Below, piece after piece: positions 42,154 through 54,719 of a stretch of 64,000 bases of DNA (its first letter is position 1; each line of letters starts with the position of its first letter). This DNA is from Chrysemys picta bellii (taxonomy: Eukaryota; Chordata; Testudines; Emydidae). The notes below the pieces were generated by a model, which saw only the letters and a list, made by a program, of their open reading frames with translations, was not told the DNA's origin and did no database searches. The stretch lies in the NCBI RefSeq assembly GCF_011386835.1, contig NW_027052988.1, forward strand, positions 1-64,000, read 5' to 3'. A program made the position numbers and the translations under genes.

Positions 42154-45100
42154 AACAGGGACATCTGTTTTCTAGTAAAATCAGTAAAAGGAAAGGAGAA
42201 AACTTTAAACAGGCTCCTGCTGGCACTCAAATACGTGAACCCTAATACTCTCTCAGTCCTCAAAGAGAGACCTGGAGAAGGAGACTTGCTGAAGTAAAGC
42301 CACAAGGGTCTCTGAGGTTTCCCTGGCCCTGCGCCCCTGTCCTGCCTGGCTGATGTCAGCATCTCTCTCTGAGGTAACCACCTCCCTAACACCTTTGACC
42401 AATAGGCTGAGCTCCTGCAAAAGGCCTTTGTGATGTCACTGCCACACCCAACCAAACGCTGAAGTGCTAATGTCCTGCTGCTGGCCTGACACTTTGAAGG
42501 TTTGAGCTACTCTCTGTGGATCACCCCACTCAATGCGTCTTCATTCTAGGAAGCAAGCCGGCTCGACAGTAAAACATCAGAGGCTGCTTCCAATGCTACA
42601 CTCACTGTTTCCAAAATTAGTAGACTTTATGGCCAGAAGAGACCTTTAGAGCATCTCATCTAAGCCCCTGCATATCATAGGCTTCCTCTATAGTACAATA
42701 GTTACTTTTTGGGCACACACATTCCAGAAAGGCATCTAGTCTTCATTCAATGACATCAAGAGATGGAGAATCCACCACTTTCCCTTTTAGTGAGTGCCAG
42801 GGGGCTCCATTTCCCCTTCCACTAGCTCCCCGTTTACAGTGAGCCAGAGCAGTACCTGCAGCAGGGAGCGGGAGTTGCTGATGGCCTCAGAGGAACAGCC
42901 CCTGCAGTATCTCAGGAAGCTGGCGCAAGTGCCGGATGATGCTGGTGCATCACTTTGGCCATGACGTCCTCCTGCTGCAAGGGAACGAGAACCTGTCAGA
43001 GACTCAAACGCCCCGAGGAATCAGGGGGAATTAAGGGAACCTGGAACCAGCAGTATTTCCACTTAGCACCTGCCCACCACTGAGGGATGAATTCACCTCC
43101 TGAACCCCAGAATGGAGTCTTCTTGTCCTTTCTAGTAACCTCCAATACCAACCCCCGTTCTTGTAAGGTGAGCTCCTGCTACCTCCCCCTCAGTGCCCTT
43201 GACCGCTGTTCCACCTCCAAACCACAGCTCAAGTTATCAGAACCCTCTTCTCCACCCCCACCCAGGTTGGGCAGGGAGGTGGCTCTAGCAGGGGGGGCAG
43301 GAGGGATTCTGGCAGCAGTGAAGTGGGTTGCGGGAGGTTGAGATCTTGCCACAATTTTGGATCAACTTCCCACAAGGGGAGGTGAAGAGCACCCCCAGCA
43401 ACACACACATACACACACACACCACTCCTGGTAGTGGGAGGGGAACAGGAGAAAGGACAAAAGAAGTAAGAGATGAAGAGAAAGGAAGGAGGGATGGAGG
43501 AAAAGGTAAAACGAAAAGGACAAACCCTAATGTCCCCAGTGATTCTACGGCACAAAATCCCAGGTGGGCTATAAAATTCGGCCACCTTGAACTAGTGTTT
43601 TCCATGCCTAGAATTCAGCTGGCACCAGATGGATCAGACTGAGCAGCTTCCAAAACCTCTTGGAGGCTCTTACCTTCTAAACAGGGACGTCTGTTTTCTA
43701 GTAAAATCAGTAAAAGGAAAGGAGACAACTCGAAAGAGGCTCCTGCTCTAACTCAAATACGTGAAGCCTAATACTCTCTCAGTCCTCAAAGAGAGACCTC
43801 GAGAAGGAGACTTGCTGAAGCAAAGCCACAGGGGTCTCTGAGGTTTCCCTGGCCCTGCGCCCCTCTCCTGCCTGGCTGATTTCAGCATCTCTCTCTGAGG
43901 TCACCACCTCCCTAACACCTTTGACCAATAGGCTGAGGTCCTGGGAAAGGCCTTTGTGATATCACTGCCACACCCAACCAAACCCTAAAGTGCTAATATC
44001 CTGCTACTGGCCTGACACTTTGAAGGTTTGAGCTACTCTCTGTGGATCACCCCACTCAATGCGTCCTCATTCTAGGAAGCAAGCGGGCTAGACAGTAAAA
44101 CATCAGAGGCTGCTCCCAATGCTACACTCAGTGTTTCCAAAATTAGTAGACTTTATGGCCACAAGAGACCTTTAGAGCATCTAATCTAAGCCCCTGCATA
44201 TCACAGGCTTCCTGTATAGTACAATAGTTACTTTTTGGGCACACACATTCCAGACAGGCATCTAGTCTTCATTCAATGACATCAAGAGATGGAGAATCCA
44301 CCACTTTCCCTTTTAGTGAGTGCCAGGGGGCTCCATTTCCCCTTCCACTAGCACCCCGTTTACAGTGAGCCAGAGCAGTACATGCAGCAGGGAGTGGGAG
44401 TTGCTGATGTCCACAGAGGCACAGTGTCAACTTCCCATAAGGGGAGGTGAGGAGCACCCCCAGCAACACACACACACACACCACTCCTGGTGGTGAGAGG
44501 GGAACAAGAGAAAGGAAAGAGGGATGGAGGAAAAGGTAAAACGAAAAGGACAAACCCTAATGTCCCCAGTGATTCTACGGCACAAAATCCCAGGTGGGCT
44601 ATAAAATTCTGCCACCTTGAACTAGTGTTTTCCATGTCTAGTATTCAGCTGGCACCAGATGGATCAGATTGAGCAGGTTAAAAACCTCTCCAAGGCTCTT
44701 ACCTTCTCAACAGGCACGTCTGTTTTCTAGTAAAATCAATAAAAGGAGAAAACCCGAAAGAGGTTCCTCCTCGCACTCACATACTTGAACCCTAATACTC
44801 TCTGAGTCCTAAAGGGAGACGTCGAGAAGGAGACTTGCTGAAGCAAAGCCACAGGGGTCTCTGAGGTTTCCCAGGCCCTGCGCTCCTGTCCTGCCTGGCT
44901 GATGTCAGCATCTCTCTCTCAGGTAACCACCTCCCTAACACCTTTGACCCATAGGCTGAGGTCCAGGATAAGGCCTTTGTGATATCACTGCCACACCCAA
45001 CCAAACCCTAAAGTGCTAATGTCCTGCTACTGGCCTGACACTTTGAAGGTTTGAGCTACTCTCTGTGGATCACCGCACTCAATGCGTCCTCATTCTAGGA

Positions 45101-45579
45101 AGCAAGCGGGCTAGACAGTAAAACATCAGAGGCTGCTCCCAATGCTACACTCAGTGTTTCCAAAATTAGGAGACTTTATGGCCACAAGAGACCTTTAGAG
45201 CATCTAATCTAACCCGCTGCTGATGGCCTCAGAGGCACAAACCCTGCAGTGTCTCTGGAACCTGGCGCAAGTGCCGGATGATGCTGGTGCATCACTTTGG
45301 CCGTGACGTCCTCCTGCTGCAAGGGAACGAGAACCTGTCAGAGACTCAAACGCCCCGAGGAATCAGAGGGAATTAAGGGCACCTGGAACCAGCAGTATTT
45401 CCACCCAGCACCTGCCCACCACTGAGGAATGAATTCACCTCCTGAACCCCAGAATGGAGTCTTCTTGTCCTTTCTAGTAACCGCCAGTGCCAACCCCCTC
45501 CTTGAAGGATGAGCTCCTGCTATCTCCCCCTCAGTGCCCTTGACAGCTGTTCCACCTCCAAACCACAGCTCAAGTTATT
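42154..45579. repeat. Satellite monomer tract 6
   Basis: Monomers with purine-rich boxes near 43487 and 44515. The short spacing of about 1.03 kb reflects a deletion near 44424, where the exon-like block jumps to GTCAACTTCCC, as at 9590. It also shares AAAAACCTCTCCAAGG and CTCAACAGGCACG variants with 9850-9900. Another deletion near 45215 removes the CR1-like part and part of the exon-like block. (CA)n runs are at 43401-43422 and 44466-44481. The first 130 bases are the right copy of the duplication around CR1 copy D. No gene is seen. Confidence 0.84.
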
Positions 45580-48062
45580 AGTACCTTTGGACACAGACTG
45601 GCTAACCTAGTGAGGAGGGCTTTAAACTAGGTTCGACAGGGTCAGGTGAGCAAAACCCACAGGTAAGTGGGGAACATGGAGACCGGGGAGATGGGTCAAA
45701 AACGAGAGGGAGTGTGGGCTATATTGTCAGAGGGAAAGGAGGGTCAGGACAAAACTGGGAGGAAAGATCAAACCAGTATCTTAGATGCCTATATACAAAT
45801 GCGAGAAGTATGGGGAATAAGCAGGAAGAACTGGAAGTGCTAATAAATAAATACAGCTATGACATTGTTGGCATCACTGAAACTTGGTGGGATAATACAC
45901 ATGATTGGAATGTTGGTGTGGATGGGTACAGCTTGCTCAGGAAGGATAGACAGGGGAAAAAGGGAGGAGGTGTTGCCTTGTATATTAAAAATGTACACAC
46001 TTGGACTGAGGTAGAGATGGACATAGAAGACGGAAGTGTTGAGAGTCTCTGGGTTAGGCTAAAAGGGGTAAAAAACAAGGGAGATGTCATGCTAGGAGTC
46101 TACTACAGGCCACCTAACCAGGTGGAAGAGGTGGATGAGGCTTTTTTTAAGCAACTAACAAAATCATCCAAAGCCCAAGATTTGGTGGTGATGGGAGACT
46201 TCAACTATCCGGATATATGTTGGGAAAATAACACAGCGGGGCACAGACTATCCAACAAATTCCTGGACTGCATTGGAGACAACTTTTTATTTCAGAAGGT
46301 TGAAAAAGCTACTAGGGGGGAAGCTGTTCTAGACTTGATTTTAACAAATAGGGAGGAACTCGTTGAGAATTTGAAAGTAGAAGGCAGCCTGGGTGAAAGT
46401 GATCATGAAATCATAGAGTTTGCAATTCTAAGGAAGGGTAGAAGGGAGAACAGCAAAATAGAGACAATGGATTTCAGGAAGGCAGATTTTGGTAAGCTCA
46501 GAGAGCTGATAGGTAAGGTCCCATGGGAATCAAGACTGAGGGGAAAAACAACTGAGGAGAGTTGGCAGTTTTTCAAAGGGACACTATTAAGGGCCCAAAA
46601 GCAAGCTATTCCGCTGGTTAGGAAAGATAGAAAATGTGGCAAAAGACCACCTTGGCTTAACCATGAGATCTTGCATGATCTAAAAAATAAAAAGGAGTCA
46701 TATAAAAAATGGAAACTGGGACAGATTACAAAGGATGAATATAGGCAAACAACACAGGAATGCAGGGGCAAGATTAGAAAGGCAAAGGCACAAAATGAGC
46801 TCAAACTAGCTACGGGAATAAAGGGAAACAAGAAGACTTTTTATCAATACATTAGAAGCAAGAGGAAGACCAAAGACAGGGTAGGCCCGCTGCTTAGTGA
46901 AGAGGGAGAAACAGTAACAGGAAACTTGGAAATGGCGGAGATGCTTAATGACTTCTTTGTTTCGGTCTTCACCGAGAAGTCTGAAGGAATGCCTAACATA
47001 GTGAATGCTAATGGGAAGGGGGTAGGTTTAGCAGATAAAATAAAAAAAGAACAAGTTAAAAATCACTTAGAAAAGTTAGATGCCTGCAAGTCACCCGGGT
47101 CTGATGAAATGCATCCTAGAATACTCAAGGAGCTAATAGAGGAGGTATCTGAGCCTCTAGCTATTATCTTTGGAAAATCATGGGAGACGGGAGAGATTCC
47201 AGAAGACTGGAAAAGGGCAAATATAGTGCCCATCTATAAAAAATGGAGAAATGGTCTGAGTTAAACAGGATGAAGTTTAACAAAGACAAATGCAAAGTGC
47301 TCCACTTAGGAAGGAACAATCAGTTTCACACATACAGAATGGGAAGAGACTGTCTAGGAAGGAGTACGGCAGAAAGGGATCTAGGGGTTATAGTGGACCA
47401 CAAGCTAAATATGAGTCAACAGTGTGATGCTGTTGCAAAAAAAGCAAACCTGATTCTGGGATGTATTAACAGGTGTGTTGTGAGCAAGACACGAGAAGTC
47501 ATTCTTCCGCTCTACTCTGCTCTGGTTAGGCCTCAGCTGGAGTATTGTGTCCAGTTCTGGGCACCGCATTTTAAAAAAGATGTGGAGAAATTGGAAAGGG
47601 TCCAGAGAAGAGCAACAAGAATGATTAAAAGTCTTGAGAACATGACCTATGAAGGAAGGCTGAAAGAATTGGCTTTGTTTAGTTTGGAAAAGAGAAGACT
47701 GAGAGGAGACATGATAGCAGTTTTCAGGTATTTAAAAGGGTGTCATAAGGAGGAGGGAGAAAACTTGTTCACCTTAGCCTCTAAGGATAGAACCAGAAGC
47801 AATGGGTTTAAAGTGCAGCAAGGGAGGTCTAGGTTGGACATTAGGAAAAAGTTCCTAACTGTCAGGGTGGTTAAACACTGGAATAAATTGCCGAGGGAGG
47901 TTGTGGAATCTCCATCTCTTGAGATATTTAAGAGTAGGTTAGATAAATGTCTATCAGAGATGGTCTAGATGGTATTTGGTCCTGCCACGCGGGCAGGGGA
48001 CTGGACTCGATGACCTCTCGAGGTCCCTTCCAGTCCGATAATCTATGAATGTATGAAAAAAA
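45580..48062 (+). mobile_element. CR1 LINE, copy B (internal deletion)
   Basis: The subfamily, 5' truncation point and satellite insertion site are the same as in copies A and C. Relative to copy A about 576 bp are missing between CCCATCTAT (47237) and GGAGAAATGG (47245), joined through a short A run. The 3' UTR and tail are intact. The satellite 3' flank here reads GGCCAGGGAGGC and lacks the GGCCAGGAGGC change shared by A and C, so A and C are the closer pair. Confidence 0.92.
45714..47968 (+). pseudogene. CR1 ORF2, copy B, RT core deleted
   Basis: The first 516-codon frame (45714-47264) contains the complete endonuclease, with [19 protein letters not shown] and SDHEII, uninterrupted: the G run that is broken in copies A and C is in frame here ([12 protein letters not shown]). 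It continues into the RT N-terminal part and ends abnormally at the deletion. The deletion removes RT motifs A, B and C. The downstream part (47243-47968) resumes at the RT thumb region and is open to the normal stop. No RT activity is possible; the endonuclease part could still fold. Confidence 0.92.
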
Positions 48063-48857
48063 CACTGTTCACCAACCCCCACCCAGGTTGGCCAGGGAGG
48101 CGGCTCTAGCAGGGGGGGCAGGAGGGATTCTGGCAGCAGTGAAGTGGGTTGCGGGGAAGTTGAGATCTTGACCCAAGTCATCCCAGACACTAATGCTAAG
48201 CCACAGGATGGCAGCATCTAGTGTTAGTGGAGTCCAAACACTATTTCAACCCCACAGTTTTCGAGGAACAGGAGAAAGGACAAAAGAAGTAAGAGATGAA
48301 GAGAAAGGAAGGAGGGATGGAGGAAAAGGTAAAACAAAAAGGACAAACCCTAATGTCCCCAGTGATTCTACGGCACAAAATCCAAGGGATGGAATAAAAT
48401 TCTGCCATCTTAAACTACTGTTTTCCATGCCTAGAATTCAACTGGCACCAGATGGATCAGACTGAGCAGCTGCCAAAACCTCTTGGAGGCACTTACCTTC
48501 TAAACAGGGACGTCTGTTTTCTAGTAAAATCAGTAAAAGGAAAGGAGAAAACTCGAAAGAGGCTCCTGCACGCACTCACGTACGTGAACCCTAATACTCT
48601 CTCAGTCCTCAAAGAGAGACCTCGAGAAGGAGACTTGCTGAAGCAAAGCCACAGGGGTCTCTGAGGTTTCCCTGGCCCTGTGCTCCTGTCCTGCCAGGCT
48701 GATGTCAGCATCTCTCTCTGAGGTCACCACCTCCCTAACACATTTGACCAATAAGCTGACATCCTGCAAAAGGCCTTTGTGATGTCACTGCCACACCCAA
48801 CCAAACTCTCAAGTGCTAATGTCCTGCTGCTGGCCTGACACTTTGAAGGTTTGAGGT
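48063..48857. repeat. Satellite monomer tract 7
   Basis: Matches 4331-5124 nearly base for base, with the same loss of the (CA)n tract before the purine-rich box (near 48304). It is part of the threefold composite block. No gene is seen. Confidence 0.85.
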
Positions 48858-49630
48858 TGTCATAACTATAAAGGGAAGGGTAACAGCTGTCCTGTGTACA
48901 GTACTATAAAATCCCTCCTGGCCAGAGACTCCAAAATCCTTTTCCCTGTAAAGGGTTAGGAAGCTCAGGTAACCTGGCTGGCATCTGACCTAAAGGACCA
49001 ATAAGGGGACAAGATACTTTCAAATCTTGGGGAGGGGAAGGCTTTTGTTTGTGTTCTTTGTTTGTGTGGGTGTTCGCCCTCGGGACTGAGAGGGACCAGA
49101 CATCAATCCAGGTTCTCCACATCTTTCTAAACAAGTCTCTCCTATTTCAAACAAGGCGTGTTAGTTTTCCTTTGTTTTCTCAACTTGTAAATGTACCTTT
49201 TACTAGAGTGTTTATCTTTGTTTGCTGTACTTTGAACCTAAGACTAGAGGGGAGTCCTCTGAGCTCTTTAAGTTTGATTACCCTGTAAGGTTAATTTCCA
49301 TACTGATTTCACAGAGATGATTTTTACCTTTTTCTTTAATTAAAAGCCTTATTTATAAGAACCTGATTGATTTTTCCTTGTTTTAAGATCCAAGGAGTTT
49401 GGATCTTGATTCACCAGGAGTTGGTGGGAGGAAGGAGGGGGGATGGTTAATTTCTCCTTGTTTTAAGATCCAAGGGGTTCGGATCTGTATTCACCAGGGA
49501 ATTGGTGAAAGGTTTCTCAAGGCTACCCAGGGGAGGAAATTAGCCTTGGGATGGTGGTTAAGCTTAGAAGTTTTCATGCAGGCCCCTACATTTGTACCCT
49601 AAACTTCAAAGTGGGGATACAGCCTTGACA
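48858..49630 (+). mobile_element. LTR-like element, copy 3 (773 bp)
   Basis: TGTCATAAC...CCTTGACA at the same satellite site as copy 1, flanked by GAGGT and CAGGT. It has two minisatellite units (49387, 49467) where copy 1 has three. TATA-like ACTATAAAATCC lies near 48903. The shared insertion point shows that it was duplicated with its surroundings. Confidence 0.76.
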
Positions 49631-52113
49631 CAGGTACTCTCTGTGGATCACCCCACTCAATGCGTCTTCATTCTAGGAAGCAAGCCGGCTAGACAGTAAA
49701 ACATCAGAGGCTGCTCCCAATACTACACTCAGTGTTTCCAAAATTTGTAGACTTTATGGCCACAAGAGACCTTTAGAGCATCTCATCTAAGCCCCTGCAT
49801 ATCATAGGCCTCCTGTATAGTAGAATAGTTACTTTTTGGGCACACACATTCCAGAAAGGCATCTAGTCTTCATTCAATGACATCAAGAGATGGAGAATCC
49901 ACCACTTTCCCTTTTAGTGAGTGCCAGGGGGCTCCATTTCCCCTTCCACTAGTTCCCCATTTACAGTGAGACAGAGCAGTACCTGCAGCAGGGAGCGGGA
50001 GTTGCTGAAAGACTCAGAGGAACAACCCATGCAGTGTCTCAGGCACCTGGCGCAAGTGGCGGATGATGCGGGTGCATCACTTTGGCCGTGACGTCCTCCT
50101 GCTGCAAGGGAACGAGAACCTGTCAGAGACTCAAACGCCCCGAGGAATCAGGGGGAATTAAGGGCACCGGGAACCAGCAGTATTTCCACTCAGCACCTGC
50201 CCACCGCTGAGGGATGAATTCACCTCCTGAACCCCAGAATGGAGTCTTCTTGTCCTTTCTAGTAACCTCCAGTGCCAAATCCCCTCCTTGAAGGGTGAGC
50301 TGCTGCTACCTCCCTCTCAGTGCCCTTGACAGATGTTCCACCACCAAACCACAGCTCAAGTTATCAGAACCCTCTTCTCCACCCCCACCCAGGTTGGCCA
50401 GGGAGGCGGCTCTAGCAGGGGTGGCAGGAGGGATTCTGCCAGCAGTGAAGTGGGTTGCGGGGAGGTTGAGATCTTGCCCCAAGTCATCCCAGACACCAAT
50501 GCTAATCCACACGATGGCAGCATCTAGTGTCAGTGGAGTCCAAGCACTATTTCAACCACACAGGTTTGGATGAACTCCCCACAAAGGGAGGTGAAGAGCA
50601 CCCCCAGCAACACACAAACACACACAGACACACAAACCACTCCCGGTGGTGGGAGGGGAACAGGAGAAAGGACAAAAGAAGTAAGAGATGAAGAGAAAGG
50701 AAGGAGGGAGGGAGGAAAAGGTAAAATGAAAAGGACAAACACTAATGTCCCCAGTGATTCTACGGGACAAAATCACAGGGAGGGAATAAAATTCTGCCAC
50801 CTTGAACTAGTGTTTTCCATGCTTAGAATTCAGCTGGCACCAGGTGGATCAGACTGAACAGGATACAAACCTCTCCGAGGCACTTACTTTCCTCAAAGAG
50901 AGACCTCAAGGAGGAGACTTGCTGAAGCAAAGCCAGAGGGGTCTCTGAGGTTTCCCTGGCCCTCATGTCAGCATCTCTCTCTGATGTCAGCATCTCTCTC
51001 TGAGGTCACCACCTCCCTAACACATTTGACCAATAAGCTGACGTCCTGCAAATGGCCTTTGTGATGTCACTGCCACACCCAACCAAACCCTGAAGTGCTA
51101 ATGTCCTCCTGCTGGCCTGACACTTTGAAGGTTTGAGCTACTCTGTGTGAATCACCCCACTCAATGGGTCTTCATTCTAGGAAGCAAGCCGGCTAGACAA
51201 TAAAACATCAGAGGCTGCTCCCAATGCTACACTCACTGTTTCCAAAATTACTACACTTTATGGCCAGAAGAGACCTTTAGAGCATCTCATCTAAGCCCCT
51301 GCATATCATGGGCTTCCTGTATAGGACAATAGTTACTTTTTGGGCACAAACATTCCAGAAAGGCATCTAGTTTCATTCAATGACTTCAAGAGATGGAGAA
51401 TCCACCACTTTCCCTTTCACTGAGTGCCAGGGGGCTCCATTTCCCCTTCCACTAGCTCCCCATTTACAGTGAGCCAGAGCAGTACCTGCAACAGGGAGCG
51501 GGAGTTGCTGAAGGCCTCAGAGGCACAACCCCTGCAGTGTCTCTGGCACCTGGGGCAAGTGATGGATGATGCGGAGCTGGTGCCTCACTTTGGCCGTGAC
51601 GCCCTCCTGCTGCAAGGGAATGAGAACCAGTCAGACTCAAACGCCCCGAGGAATCAGGGGGAATTAAGGGCACCTGGAACCAGCAGTATTTCCACTCAGC
51701 ACCTGCCCAACACTGAGGGATAAATTCACCTCCTGAAACCCAGAATGGAGTCTTCTTGTCCTTTCTAGTAACCTCCAGTGCCAATCCCCCTCCTTCTAGG
51801 GTGAGCTCCTGCTACCTCCCCCTCAGTGTCCTTGACAGCTGTTCCACCTCCAAACCACAGCTTAAGTCATCAGAAACCTCTTCTAGACCCCCACCAAGGT
51901 TGGGCTGGGAGGCGGCTCTAGCAGTGGGGGCAGGAGGGATTCTGGCAGCAGTGAAGTGGGTTGCGGGGAGGTTGAGATCTTGCCCAAGTCATCCGAGACA
52001 CTAACGCTAAGCCACAGGATGGCAGCATCTAGTGTCTGTGGAGTCCAAGCACTATTTCAACCCCACAGTTTTGGATGAACTTCCCACAAGAGGAGGTGAA
52101 GATCACCCCCAGC

Positions 52114-52145
<32 letters not shown>

Positions 52146-52658
52146 ACTCCTGGTGGTGGGAGGGGAACAGGAGAAAGGACAAAAGAAGTAAGAGATGAAG
52201 AGAAAGGAAGGAGGGATGGTGGAAAAGGTAAAACGAAAAGGACAAACCCTAATGTCCCCAGTGATTCCACGGGACAAAATCCCGTGTGGACTACAAAATT
52301 CTGTCACCTTGAACTAGTGTTTTCCATGCCTAGAATTCAACGGGCACCAGGTGGATCAGACTGAGCAGGTTCAAAAACCTCTTGGAGGCTCTTACCTTCT
52401 AAACAGGGACGTCTGTTTTCTAGTAAAATCAGTAAAAGGGAAGGAGAAAACTCGAAAGAGGCTCCTGCTCGCACTCACATACGTGAACCCTAATACTCTC
52501 TCAGTCCTCAAAGAGAGACCTCGAGAAGGAGACTTGCTAAAGCAAAGCCACAGGGGTCTCTGAGGTTTCCCTGGCCCTGCGCCCCTGACTGATGTCAGCA
52601 TCTCTCTCTGAGGTCACCACCTCCCTAACACCTTTGACCAATACGCTGAGATACTGCA
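49631..52658. repeat. Satellite monomer tract 8
   Basis: Two monomers with purine-rich boxes near 50697 and 52205 (1.51 kb apart). The stretch 50860-51005 shares a deletion and a local GATGTCAGCATCTCTCTCT duplication with 14290-14440. The exon-like block is present near 49980-50100 and 51480-51620. The tract ends with CTGCA, the target duplicated by the next element. No gene is seen. Confidence 0.85.
52115..52144. repeat. (CA)n microsatellite
   Basis: A pure 30-base AC run at the usual position in the satellite monomer. Confidence 0.96.
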
Positions 52659-53592
52659 TGTAGCGGGGCGGCCTGGCTCCCAGGCGCCCCAGGAAGTCAA
52701 GGCCACCGCGGCCTGTCCCCACCCCCCGGAAGTCAAGGGGCGGGACAGGAAGTATAAAGGCCAAGCCACAGCGCTCAGTAGCTGGCCGGCAGCGAGAGAG
52801 GACAGACGCTGGTGCCCGAGCTCCCGCGGACCTGAGCCTGCCGAGAGCCCGGTATCCTGAGGAACGGTCGGAGCTTCCCCCGCCAAGGGCCCAGAGGGAG
52901 TGACAGACCTACCTGCTGCTCGGGGCCCGGAGCAGCCCATGATCTGCGACCCAGCAGACGGAACTCAGGAGGAACAGGTACCCATGGAGGAGGAGATGGG
53001 AAGTGGCCCGGGGATAGCAGACCCCGAACCCATGTCAGTGTGTTGCGGTCAGGATCCCCACTGACTGCGCGGCAGACGGACTGCTGCGGATAGGGCCCCG
53101 GGCTGGAACACAGTGGAGTGGGTGGGCCTGTGTTCCCCCCTGCCACCCCGTGCTGGGTGGCAGTCTCTCCTCCTCCTTGTCCAAGGGGCCTGGGCCTCTG
53201 ACTGACGATTGGTTTGCTGCCCCGCCCTGACCTAGGGCCTGGGCTAACCCAAACTGACCCAGCTCCTGCTACAAGGCCTGGGCCGCTGACTGACTACTGG
53301 TTTGTTCCCCGCCCTGACCCAGGGCCGGAGCTGTTGATTGTGTGCTCAGTCCCTGCATAAGGGCCTGAGCTCTGAACTGTTGATTGTGTGCTCAGTCCCT
53401 GCATAAGGGCCTGAGCTCTGAACTGTTGATTGTGTGCTCAGTCCCTGCACAAAGGCCTGAGCGCCGAACTGCTAATTGTGTGCTCAGCCCCTACCCAAAG
53501 GTCTGGGCCCTAACTGTTATTCGCTTTGTAGCGGGGCGGCCTGGCTCCCAGGTACCCCAGGAAGGGACGAGCCCCACCCCGGAACTACTACA
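52659..53592 (+). mobile_element. GC-rich element with short terminal direct repeats (934 bp)
   Basis: It begins TGTAGCGGGGCGGCCTGG and ends AACTACTACA, with CTGCA directly on both sides (52654-52658 and 53593-53597), a perfect 5-bp target duplication. The first 38 bases recur at 53527-53564 with two mismatches, and similarity seems to continue weakly, so the ends form a terminal direct repeat of about 66 bp. TATAAAG lies at 52753, followed by GC-rich sequence. TG...CA ends, direct terminal repeats, target duplication and no coding frame fit a miniature terminal-repeat retrotransposon, or a single long LTR with an internal echo of its start. It is much more GC-rich than its surroundings. The family is not identified. 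Confidence 0.7.
53331..53514. repeat. 46-bp minisatellite (four units)
   Basis: Units start at 53331, 53377, 53423 and 53469, exactly 46 bp apart, each with a TTGTGTGCTCAG core and a GGCCTGAG-like core. The first two are nearly identical; the last two are more diverged. They lie within the GC-rich element. Confidence 0.9.
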
Positions 53593-54663
53593 CTGCAAAA
53601 GGCCTTTGTGATGTCACTGCCACACCCACCCATCCCCTGAAGTGCTAATGTCCTGCTGCTGCCCTGACACTTTGAAGGTTTCAGCTACTCTCTGTGGATC
53701 ACCCCACTCGATGCGTCTTCATTCTAGGAAGCAAGCCGGCTAGACAGTAAAGCATCAGAGGCTGCTCCCAATGCTACACTTAGTGTTTCCAAAATTACTA
53801 CACTTTATGGCCAGAAGAGACCTTTAGAACATCTCATCTAACCCCCTGCATATCATAGGCTTCCTGTATAGTACAATAGGTACTTTTTGGGCACACACAT
53901 TCCAGAAAGGCATCTAGTCTTCATGAAATGACATCAAGAGATGGAGAATCCACCACTTTCCCTTTTACTGAGTGCCAGGGGGCTCCATTTCCCCTTCCAC
54001 TAGCTCGCCATTTACAGTGAGCCAGAGCAGTACCTGCAGCAGGGAATGGGAGTTGCTGATGTCCACAGAGGCACAGCCCTTGCAGTGTCTAAGGCACCTG
54101 GCACAAGTGCCGGATGATGCAGAGCTGGTGCATCACTCTGGCCATGACGTCCTCCTGCTGCAAGGGAACGAGAACCTGTCAAAGACTCAAACGCCCCGAG
54201 GAATCAGGGGGAATTAAGGGCATCTGGAACCAGCAGTATTTCCACCCAGCACCTCCCCACCACTGAGGGATGAATTCACCTCCTGAACCCCAGAATGGAG
54301 TCTTCTTGTCCTTTCTAGTAACCTCCAGTGCCAACCCCCCTCCTTGAAGGATGAGATCCTGCTACTTCCCCCTCAGTGCCCTTGACAGCTGTTCCACCTC
54401 CAAACCACAGCTCAAGTTATCAGAACCCTCTTCTCCACCCCCACCCAGGTTGGGCAGGGAGGCGGCTCTAGCAGGGGGGGCAGGAGGGATTCTGCCAGCA
54501 GTGAAGTGGGTTGCGGGGAGGTTGAGATCTTGCCCCAATCATCCCAGACACTAATGCTAAGCCACAGGATGGCAGCATCTAGTGTCATTGGAGTTCAAGC
54601 ACTATTTCAACCTCACAGTTTTGGATCAACTTCCCACAAGGGGAGGTGAAGAGCACCCCCAGC

Positions 54664-54719
<56 letters not shown>

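Noticed and set aside
52740..53000. CpG-island promoter and first exon of a host gene in the GC-rich region
   Set aside because: The region is enclosed by terminal direct repeats and a 5-bp target duplication, so the TATA box and GC content belong to a mobile element. No long ORF follows.
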